53,009 nt of DNA from an uncultured Anaerobiospirillum sp. (GTDB lineage: Bacteria; Pseudomonadota; Gammaproteobacteria; Enterobacterales; Succinivibrionaceae). A program made the position numbers and the translations under genes. The first letter of the stretch is position 1. Each line of letters opens with the position of its first letter. The DNA lies in NCBI GenBank assembly GCA_944392765.1, contig CALXXU010000010.1:1-53009 (forward strand), given 5' to 3'. Shown piece by piece: positions 25,686 to 35,100 of this stretch. The notes under the pieces are model-generated. The model was not told the origin of the DNA. It ran no database searches and saw only the letters and a list, made by a program, of their open reading frames with translations.

Positions 25686-27470
25686 ATGAGCCTTTTTGCT
25701 AATATGCGCCTTAGAGGCAAACTGTACTCGGGATTTGGTTTTGTCATTTTGCTCACGATCGTAGTAGCCGGTATGGCAATCTACTCGATGATGACAACCA
25801 ATGCCATGGAACGCGAAGTCAATCGCATGATCCATGACGACATGTCCAGTACCTACCAGGTATTTAATAACTACAACAAGGTCAACCGCTGGCTCCAGCA
25901 GATTCAAGTGCGCCCAAGTCCTAAGCTGGTACGCGAGGGCTTACAAGATGTGCAGACCTTACGTAGCTCGCTTAATCAAATCCACTTAAACATTGAGCCT
26001 CAATATGCCCGCGCTGCCAAAGATGAGCTGGAAAAGCTGTGCGCATTGATCTTGGGCACCTCGTTTGAGCAGGCTTTGACCGAAGGTGATTACAACAGTG
26101 CCCGTTACCAGTATCAGTCGACGGTATTGCCGCAAAACTCCGATGCTTACCTCGCCTTAGGCACCCTGATTACCTCGTACACCAATCATGTGGCCGAAGA
26201 GGTTTCCAAGCTTGATAACACCGGCCAGATGTACTTCACGATCGCGGTCACAGTGGTAGGCATTGTCGCAGCCTTAATCATTGCCGCTTCGATCTACGTC
26301 TATATCTCAAGCAACACCAATCGCATCATGCGCTACTCCAAGCTTCTGGAGCAAGGTATCTTCAAGCTTGATATCGATCCTCGTAAGATCAGCCGCGATG
26401 AGATTGGTGATATTTACCGTTCCTTCATGTCGATAGCTTCCACCTTAAACCGCATCTTGGCTCGTACTATTGCGGTCTCCAAGCGCTTAGAGAAGGAATC
26501 CCAAGAATTAAACCAGGCCTCGGTTGCGATTAACAATGGTGCTGCTTCGGCCGAAAATCGCGCTTTAACGGTGGCAGCGGCGGCCGACGAATTGGTCTCG
26601 ACCACCTCGGATATCGCTAAGAACTGCTTAACCGCCCAAGAGAGCTCGGAGAGCACGCGCCAAGAGACCTATCAAGGTATGGATAAGGTCCGCGCCACGG
26701 TGGCACGCATCAAAGAGCAATCGGTTTACACCCGTGAGGATGCCGAGAAGGTTATTAAGTTAGCCGAGCAAAGCCAAGCCATTGGCTCGATTGTCGCCAC
26801 TATCGATGACATTGCCGCTCAAACCAACCTCTTAGCCTTAAATGCGGCGATTGAAGCAGCCCGTGCCGGTGAGGCCGGTCGTGGTTTTGCGGTGGTCGCT
26901 GATGAAGTACGTGCCCTGGCTTCACGCACCTCGCAGTCGACCAAGGAAATTTCGGCGATGGTCGCCACGGTCAAGGCTGATTCGGAGGCTGCCACTGAGT
27001 CGATGCACAATTCGGTCGCTCAGATGGAAGAGATGGCTGAGCATGCCAGCGAGCTTGAGGATACCTTAAACTCGATCGTGCAATCGGTCAGCAATGTTAA
27101 CGGCCAGATCGTGCAGATTGCCGATGCGGCCAATCAGCAGACCTCGGCTACCGCTGAAATCTCGACCAATATGCAGGGTATTACCGAAATGGCTCAGCAG
27201 TCGGTTGATGTTTCGGGTAATGCCGCTGATGTTTCGAGCTACTGCTACAGCTTGATCCAATCGCTGCTCAAGGAGCTGGAGTTCTTTACCTTAGACGAGA
27301 GTCTGTTAAACGCCAGTGACCTGAATACTGCTCGTACCAATTCTGGTGATAGCTTCGCCGCTAATATCGCCGGTGATAAGTTGGCCGCCTCGATCAGCCG
27401 TTCGGTTGAGGCGACCAATCAATCAAACGCGGAAATCCACCAAATTCCAAATAAGAGCCAGCAGGCCTAA
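25686..27470 (+). CDS. Methyl-accepting chemotaxis protein 3
   Basis: 594 residues from ATG 25686 ([19 protein letters not shown]), with AGAGG upstream. The third member of the cluster and the most divergent in its sensor domain, where [21 protein letters not shown] replaces the VHQAYN-VHSWLH motif of the other two. It keeps the domain order: membrane segment about 15-36, sensor domain, second membrane segment about 180-205, HAMP, signalling domain with tip [25 protein letters not shown] longer Ser/Asn-rich C-terminal tail of about 60 residues carries no CheR/CheB tether. It has its own terminator. The three receptors probably arose by tandem duplication before their sensors diverged. Confidence 0.93.
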   Translation: MSLFANMRLRGKLYSGFGFVILLTIVVAGMAIYSMMTTNAMEREVNRMIHDDMSSTYQVFNNYNKVNRWLQQIQVRPSPKLVREGLQDVQTLRSSLNQIHLNIEPQYARAAKDELEKLCALILGTSFEQALTEGDYNSARYQYQSTVLPQNSDAYLALGTLITSYTNHVAEEVSKLDNTGQMYFTIAVTVVGIVAALIIAASIYVYISSNTNRIMRYSKLLEQGIFKLDIDPRKISRDEIGDIYRSFMSIASTLNRILARTIAVSKRLEKESQELNQASVAINNGAASAENRALTVAAAADELVSTTSDIAKNCLTAQESSESTRQETYQGMDKVRATVARIKEQSVYTREDAEKVIKLAEQSQAIGSIVATIDDIAAQTNLLALNAAIEAARAGEAGRGFAVVADEVRALASRTSQSTKEISAMVATVKADSEAATESMHNSVAQMEEMAEHASELEDTLNSIVQSVSNVNGQIVQIADAANQQTSATAEISTNMQGITEMAQQSVDVSGNAADVSSYCYSLIQSLLKELEFFTLDESLLNASDLNTARTNSGDSFAANIAGDKLAASISRSVEATNQSNAEIHQIPNKSQQA

Positions 27471-27503
27471 GCTCTGATTTGGTCAGCATAGACTCATTGC
27501 GCT

Positions 27504-27533
27504 AAGACCTGCCCTCGCAAGGGGGCAGGTCTT
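27504..27533 (+). terminator. Terminator of chemoreceptor 3
   Basis: Stem AAGACCTGCCC (27504-27514) / GGGCAGGTCTT (27523-27533); a short T tract only. Confidence 0.7.
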
Positions 27534-27583
27534 ATGATATGGGCGCAGCTCTTATGATTGAACAGGGCTCTTGACAAAGCGGC

Positions 27584-27589
27584 TATAAT
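27584..27589 (+). promoter_or_regulatory. usg promoter, -10 box
   Basis: Perfect TATAAT 66 bp before the usg start. A TTGACA stands only 7 bp upstream, too close to be its -35. The true -35 is weak. Confidence 0.45.
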
Positions 27590-27654
27590 GGCGCGACTGC
27601 CTAAAAAAGCGGTAACAGCCTAAGGTTCTTTTTTTGTCCTGAGAGGGATCTAAT

Positions 27655-28716
27655 TTGAAGTTAGCGATTTACGGTTACGATACGATTGTCGGCAAGATGG
27701 TGTTAGAGATGCTCGATAATAACGAGCAGCTTCAGCTTGATGAGTTCTATCCATTGAGCCCCATCCCGCTTGAGTACGATGCGGTGCCGCTCAAGGGCAA
27801 GAACCATCTCATCACCTTCGTCAACGATTTCGATTTTGCTAAGGCCGATGTCGCCTTATTCCTGACCACCAAGGATTTAAGCGAGACTTGGATTCCGGTG
27901 GCGACAGCCGCAGGCTGCATCGTGATCGATGATAGTCATCTGTATTCGGGCGCCAAGGGCGAAAATGGTCAAGCCACGGTCATTGCCAGCACGATCAATC
28001 CGTTTAAGCTTAATGACTTGTTAAGCACCAAGGTGGCAGCTCTGCCTCATGCCACTTCGGTAGAGATCGCTGCTCCGTTAAATGAACTGTGCCATGATTT
28101 TGAGGTGCGCAAGGTCGTCGTCACCGCCTTGATTGCCGCCTCGGAGCACGGTGAGCTCGGCACTCAGACTTTAGCCCGTGAGACCACGATGCTGTTAAAC
28201 GGCCAAGGCGTGGACGTGGTGGATTTCCCCGCTCAACTCGCGTTTAACGTCTTAACCCGCGTGGGAGCGGTCGATAGTGATGGCGTAAGCGCCCACGAGC
28301 GTACCATTATGGAAGAGCTGCGCGCGCTCTTACCTGACTACAGCGGTCCGATTTCCCTTACTTGCATTCAGGTTCCGACCTTCTATGGGCACACCCTCTC
28401 GGTACAGGTAGAACTAACCTCCGATGAGTCGCTCGAGGACGTACGCGATTCCTTAAGCAACAATCCAGATCTCATTTTTGAGGATGGTCTCAAGGAGCTC
28501 GTAGCTGAACTGGAGGAAGAAGAGACTTCAGCCGAGTTGATCGTAAGTCCTGTGACCTGTGCTGATTTTGAGCGCGATGCGATCTTCTTATCGCGTTTGC
28601 GCAAGGTAGGCCCTGGTACCTACGACTTTACGGCGGTTATGGACAATACCCGCTATGGTGAGGCCAAAGGCGCCCTCGATCTCTTGCTCTTATTACAAAA
28701 GCACTGGAGCAAGTAG
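27655..28716 (+). CDS. usg: Aspartate-semialdehyde dehydrogenase-like protein (Usg)
   Basis: 353 residues, starting at TTG 27655 (MKLAIYGYDTIVGKMVLEML) after AGAGGG. The fold is that of aspartate-semialdehyde dehydrogenase: N-terminal Rossmann domain, then VPTFYGHTLSVQV and the C-terminal RVGPGTYDFTAVMDNTRYG. The catalytic cysteine of true Asd enzymes (in S-N-P-x-C-T/A) is absent; the corresponding region reads ASTINPFKLNDLL. That is the hallmark of Usg homologues, which are not expected to have dehydrogenase activity. In other gammaproteobacteria usg lies next to fimV and/or truA, and here the FimV-like gene follows, which supports the call. The role of Usg is unknown. Confidence 0.85.
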   Translation: MKLAIYGYDTIVGKMVLEMLDNNEQLQLDEFYPLSPIPLEYDAVPLKGKNHLITFVNDFDFAKADVALFLTTKDLSETWIPVATAAGCIVIDDSHLYSGAKGENGQATVIASTINPFKLNDLLSTKVAALPHATSVEIAAPLNELCHDFEVRKVVVTALIAASEHGELGTQTLARETTMLLNGQGVDVVDFPAQLAFNVLTRVGAVDSDGVSAHERTIMEELRALLPDYSGPISLTCIQVPTFYGHTLSVQVELTSDESLEDVRDSLSNNPDLIFEDGLKELVAELEEEETSAELIVSPVTCADFERDAIFLSRLRKVGPGTYDFTAVMDNTRYGEAKGALDLLLLLQKHWSK

Positions 28717-28775
28717 CAGCGCTAAGTAGCAGTGTTACATTGCAGTGCTACATAGCAGTGCTACATAGCAGCACT
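28711..28775. repeat. 13-bp tandem repeat spanning the usg stop codon
   Basis: Five imperfect units of the type ACATAGCAGTGCT. The first unit contains the usg stop TAG (28714-28716). Confidence 0.85.
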
Positions 28776-28842
28776 GAGCCCAGCCCCACAAATAGCTACA
28801 TTCAAGTAACTCGCGCTTTACTTTCGTAACTGCGCTCCTGCC

Positions 28843-28872
28843 AAGCCAAGCCTCGTGCTTGGCTTTGTCTTA
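28843..28872 (+). terminator. Intrinsic terminator of usg
   Basis: Stem AAGCCAAGC (28843-28851) / GCTTGGCTT (28857-28865) followed by TGTCTTATCT. The remaining 300 bp before fimV show no convincing promoter. Confidence 0.7.
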
Positions 28873-29175
28873 TCTAGCTTTAACTTAGCGTAGGGAGGCC
28901 AGATTGTTTGGAGTGGACTGAGCTTGGGGCTAAAATAGCTAAGTTTTGCGTTTTTCTGGGTCTTGAGGGCTTACTTTGGTACTTGCGCTCTGGTTAGGGC
29001 CTAGCTGCGCAAATTAGCGCAACCCACACGCGATTTAGGGCAGATTGTGGAGAGCTAAAAGTGGCGCCAGCCCTGATAAATAGGGCATTTGCACACTAAT
29101 TGCATAGCTTGTCCATGGTTTGCTTGTCAGTTATTTGGCAGGCCTCTTCCTGAAAAGAAGATTGGTGGTAATTTT

Positions 29176-32100
29176 ATGAGCTTGTATAAGCATTTCTTGA
29201 CCGTTGTGCTGGCCGCTACATTGACCTCAGTGGCTATGACCAACCATGTTTATGCTGAAGAAGAGTTTTCAATCAGCATTACAGGCCCCGATGGTGAAAC
29301 TAGGGCGCCACGTGCCGCTCAGCCGGTGCGTCCGGCGCAACCGGTCAGAACTGCTCCTGCGGCTAACCGTGCTACGGCCCAAACTCAAGCTCCAGCTACG
29401 GCTCCTGCAACTAATGCTCAGGGGACGCAGCCGCGTACTCCTGCTACGCCAGCTACGACCACTCCAGCTGCCGGTCAGGCCTTAGCAGCGACCCCAGGTG
29501 CTAGCACACCTACCGGGGCTGCTACTACTCATACGGTGCAGCCACGTGAGACCATTTGGTCGATTGCCCACCGCTACAGCGCCCCATTCAACGATGTGAA
29601 CGAGTTCCAGGCGGTTGCCTCGATCTATCGTAACAATCGCACTGCCTTTGAAGACAGCGATGTTAACCGGATCCGCCGTGGCGCTAATTTAACTATTCCA
29701 AGCCATGATGCTATGGCCTTAGAGCAGACCCAAACTGGTTCTGATCTGTTAAGCCGTGGCATTACGGACTTACCACCACTGCCAACCCGTCTTGCGGCGA
29801 ACCAGCCTGGTCAAACTGGTGCCCAAGGCGCTAACGCACAAGCCAATGCTTCAGCTACTGCCAATGCCTCTGCTCAGGCTGCGGCTCAGAGCGGTACGGG
29901 TACTCCAGCTGCTAGCGGCAATGCCCAGGCTTTAGCGCAAAATCAGGCTACGCCTCCAGCTCCAGGCGAGGTGGCTCCAACCATCCCAACCTTCACCGCG
30001 CGTGAAACCATGCTGCGCGACGCCAACCCAGTCTTGGTCGCTCCAGATGGCGCTTATGAAGATTACACCAAGGATGTCTTAACTGATGCGCAGTTAGCCG
30101 AGCAAAACGCCAACAAGACTCAAGAGTACGTGCCTGAGATTACCCGCTCGAGCATGGACTTACAGGCAATTGAGCAACTGTTAGACAAGACTGAACGCAA
30201 TATTCAAACTGCGCAAAAGGATATCTACAAGCGCTTAGACGATAACATCCAGCGCTCGGCTCAGGTAGCCCGTGAAACGGCTACGCTCACCGCTCAAGAA
30301 GAAGTGGCAGATCTTATTAACCACTACGAGCAGGTGATTGCTGAGCTGCAACAATCCAATAACGATTTACGAGCAAATCTCTCGCGTATCAACAAGCAAG
30401 TTGAGCAAATTCGCGGGATTCAGCTTGAGACCGCTGATAGCATGGCTGAGCTCGATCGTCGCTTAGGTGCCGATCCATTAACAGGTGCAGCTACCAGCAG
30501 CACCTCGAGCTCGTTCCAGTCAGGCCCAATTATGTGGGTTCTGCTGATTATCGGTGCGATTGCTTTCTTGCTCTCGATTGGTCTGTTCATTTTCAAGTCG
30601 CGTATGCGTCGTGAGCGTGCTATGGCTTCGTCCTATGACGATGACAGCGGCGACTTTATGGACGAAGAGGATATGGAGATCTCCAGCCTCTTAGCCAAGG
30701 CCAATTTAGCCGCTGAGCATGATCAAACAGTGCAGAAGGCAAATGAGCAAAAGGAGCAAAAGCAAGAGTCGGCACAGCCACAACCAGCTCCGCAACCTGC
30801 ACCACAACCGGCTCCAGCTATGGATGACAGCTTTGACTCCGGTTTTGATGGCAGTTTAGGTGACTTTGGTGCCGATGCGCCAAGCACTCCTGCACCAGCT
30901 CCGACCAGCAAGGCTCCAGCCTTCCACGACGATATTGAGATCCCAGGCTTTCCCAGTTCCAAGCCAGCCGCTCCGGTAGCTCCAGCTTCTAAGACTCCAG
31001 GCCCAGCCGGAGCCAGCTTAGCTGCGGCCGCAGCTGGCGGTGCTTTAGCCGGGGCAGCCTTAGCCGCTTCGCCTGAGGCCGAGGCCCAGGCGGCATGGGA
31101 TAGCGCCGCTGGTGGCGCTGGCGCCTCTTCCTTAGAGAAGAGTGCCGCCAATGCTGCAGGCGATAGCTGGGCTCAAGCTTTAAGTGAGCAAGAGGCTGGT
31201 GCCTCCAATGTTGATTTCGGCGGTGACGCAGGCGGCTTTGGCTCTGATGCCGGGGGCGATTTTGGCGGCGCCGGTGGTGACTTTGGCGGCGACTTTGGCG
31301 GAGATGCCGGAGGTGGTTTCGGCGGTGATGCCGGCTCCTTTGGCGCCGCTGATGACGGCTTTGGTGGCGGTGATTTAGGCGCAGCAGGCACCGATAACGG
31401 TGGCTTTGGTGCGGCCGATGACGGCTTTGGCGCCGACGCGGGCGGTGATTTTGGTGCTGCCTCAGGCGATGCCGGTTCCTTTGGCGCTAATGACGATGGC
31501 TTCAGCAATGATGCAGGGGGCGATTTCGGCGCTGACGCTAGTGGCGACTTTGGCGCTGATGCCAATGGCGGCTTTGGCAATGATGCCGGTGGCGACTTCG
31601 GTTCCGATGCCGGTGGTGCTTTAGGCGGCGACGCGGGCGGCTTTGGTGATGCCGCTGCTTCCGGTGATAGCGCTGGTTTCGGTGGCGCTGATGACGGCTT
31701 TGGTGACGCCGCTGCTTCCGGTGATAACGCTGGCTTTGGTGGCGCTGATGACGGCTTTGGCGGCGACGCGGGCGGCTTTGGTGACGCTGCTGCTTCCGGT
31801 GATAGCTCCGGTTTTGGTGGCGCTGATGACGGCTTTGGCGGCGACGCCGGTGGCTTTGGTGACGCCAGTGGCGATCTGAGCGCTCCGTCCGGTGATGCCG
31901 GTGGTTTTGGTGACTTAGGCGGTGACGCAGGCGGCTTTGGCGATGCCGGAGGTGACTTCGGTGGCGCCGCTGACGACGGTGGCTTCGGCGGCGATGCCGG
32001 AGGCTTTGGCGACGACGCGGCCGCAGGCGGTGACTTTGGCGGCGATGCCGGAGGCTTTGGTGACTTAGGCGGTGACGCTGGTGGTTTTGGCGATGACTCA

Positions 32101-35100
32101 GGTGGCTTCGGCGATGGGGGCGACTTTGGCGGTGACGGTGGCGACTTCGGCGACCTAGGTGGCGATGCCGGTGGGGACTTTGGCAGCGGCGGCTTTGACG
32201 ACATGGATTTAGCCGGTGATGATGCCAAGCAGTTTGCCCAGTCGATGCAAAATGCCGGGAGCGGCAACTTCCCAAAAACTGAAGCACTAGCTCCAGAGGT
32301 CAACGAGACTAGTGCTAAGACTGATGACCACACCCCAGAGGCTCCTGCAGCTGATTTCAGTGATGTATTAGCTCAGGAGGCCCCGGTTGAGGACAAGCCT
32401 CAGCACGAGTCAAATGAGCAAGCAGCTGACGCTAGCGCCGCAATCCCTGCGGCGGTGGGCGCCGGTTTAGCTGCTGCCGCTAGCGCTGCTTTAGCTCATG
32501 AGGCGGCTAAGAAGGATGAAGAGGCACCTAAGGAGCACCCTAAGGAGCACAAGGATCATCAGGATCTGAGCGCTCTTGATGCTGAGTTACCAGCAGCAGC
32601 TGAGGAACTGCCACTTGATCCTGCTTTGGAGCAAGCCTTAGCAGGTGAGAGCATCCCAACAGATGCCAAGCTTAAGCAAGAAGAGCCAGCCTTAAGCACT
32701 GTCTTTGACAACTTAGTGGATGGTAAGAAGCCAGATGAGATCTTAGCGGAGACCCCTGAGGGCAAGAATTTAGACTCAGTCTATGATCGCTTCTTCACTG
32801 AAGACGGCGAAGTTACGCCTGAAGTGGCCGAGGCTGCCGAAGAGGTCAACTCCACCTTAGATCACAAGGCTCAGCCTGAGCTTGATGACGGTTTATACCT
32901 GCCACCAGAGGGCTTAGCTGCAGAGGCAGAGCACACTGATGCGCCTCAGTCCGATGAGGAAAAGAGTTTAGCTGCTGCCTTCGGTGCTGAACCTGAGATG
33001 AGCGATGCCGACAAGGCGATGGCTGCTGCCTTTGGCGCCGAGCCAGAGCCAAGTGACGCGGATAAGGCGATGGCGGCTGCCTTTGGCGCCGAGCCAGAGC
33101 CAAGCGATGCCGACAAGGCGATGGCCGCTGCCTTTGGTGCTGAGCCTGAGCCAAGTGACGCGGATAAGGCGATGGCCGCTGCCTTTGGCGCTGAGCCAAG
33201 CGATGCCGACAAGGCGATGGCTGATGCCTTTGGCGCTGAGCCAAGCGACGCGGACAAGGCGATGGCTGATGCCTTTGGCGCTGAGCCAAGCGACGCGGAC
33301 AAGGCGAGGGCTGATACCTTTGGCGCTGAGCCAAGCGCTTTAGGCTCGGGCATTACTGATTTGAGTGGCGATCTCGACGCAGTTGAGCCTGAGACCACCC
33401 CAGATCTAGCTGATACCGAGTTTGCGGGCTTTAATGTAGGTGATGCCGCCCAAGAGGATCTGCCTTCGTTAGATGCAGGTCTTAAGAACTTGGGGGCTGC
33501 CGCCCAGCCTGAGGATGAGGAATCGTCCTTATCGCAGGCTTTAGCCCAGGCTTCGGCTCAACGTGCCGAGCATAAGGATCAAGCTGATACGAGCGGTGCT
33601 ACGGAACTTGAGTCGCTGCAGGATACCTTCAATGTACCTGAGGACTCAGCGGCAGACATTGCCCGTGAAGCGGTGCCTCAGACGGCTACGCAAGAGGCTA
33701 AGGACTTAGCTGACGTCTTAGGTACCTCGCTTGAGCATGCCGACTTAAAGGAAGAGCAGCCAGCTGCTGCAGCGCAGCATGATTCGGATGCGTTAATGAG
33801 CGCCGATGAGACCTTCGGGGATCATGGTGCCGAGCTTGATGACACTGCTCCAGATTTTGTCGATCTGTCCCATGAGGATAACGTTATCCCAGGGGATAAC
33901 TCAGTGCAGGGTCAGGATTTCAAGGCTTTTGATTTAGGTGGTAACGAAGAGCCTACGGCTGATGCCGTTGAGCAGCAGGGTGACATCTTTGGCACCGATA
34001 GTGATGCTGCGGTCTCAGACGATGAGCTCTTTGGCAAGTCCGATAGCGCTAAGGGTGATTGGGAGCAGGGCTTCAATCACTTTGATGAGCCGGTTGATGA
34101 TAGCGAAGATCACGATTTTGTTAACTTCGCTAACAACTTGCATCGTAAGGCAAATGAGCTGACCGCCGATGAGACAGCTGACTTCAAGGGTATCCACGAG
34201 TACGACGCTGACCACAACTTAGAGATGGCGTCCGCTCCGGATACGCTCGCTGTACCTGAAGACCAAACGGTAAGCTCGAAGTCAACCGCTGATGCCTTTG
34301 ATGCTGATGCCAGCAACGCTATGCTCGATAGCATCGAGCAGGATGCACAGAGTGCTGCGGCGCCAGCCTTAGAGGACGATGACGTTGACTTTGCCGCTGA
34401 TAGTGTTGAGCCTGAGAGCTCTGATATCTCAGACGATAATCTGTTAAGCGATCTTCAGAGTGATGAGCTTGATAGCGAATTAGCCGCGCAGGACTTAGAT
34501 GGGGTCTCAAGCTATGACACCACTAACCCATATGACGACGCGACTGATGAAGATAACAATCTCATCATGCCAAGTGCCGAGGAAATGGCTCGGTCCGAAG
34601 CGGAAAGTGAGTTAGGTGATCTCGATTCCGATTTGGCTGCAGCTGAATCGGACACGGGTGATGAGGCATTTGCTGAGACTGAACCTGCGGAAGCTGATTT
34701 AGCTGAGGCTGACTTAGCTGAAGCAGCACCAGAAGATGCAGATCTTGAGCTGCCGACCCATGACATCTTGAATGCTTTGTCGGCACACACCAATGATCTC
34801 GATGCTGATATCTCGGCCGATGAAGACTTAAAGGGCCTCTCGAGCTACGACAAGGATGAGAAGTACACGCAGCACAGTGCTGATACCGATCTGATCTTGC
34901 CGGGCGAAGAAGAGAACGCTAAGCCAACTAATGCTCCGTCTTTGGATGACTTAGACAGTGCCGATCTGGAGTCAGCCCTGGATAATCTGGATATTCCAGA
35001 GGAAGGAGCTGAATTAGAGCCTGCCTTTGCCGAGGACGTACCAGCTGAAGCAAGCTTAGAACCTGAGGCTACTGAAGATGCAGACAGCACTGAGGTGCCT

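Noticed and set aside
27571-27589. TTGACA and TATAAT in front of usg as one promoter
   Set aside because: Only 7 bp separate them; 16-18 are needed. Only the -10 box is kept.
31173-32333. 386-codon minus-strand frame, Pro/Ser-rich, opposite fimV
   Set aside because: It is the shadow of Gly/Asp repeat codons in fimV, has no ribosome site and no domain, and follows the phase of the true gene.
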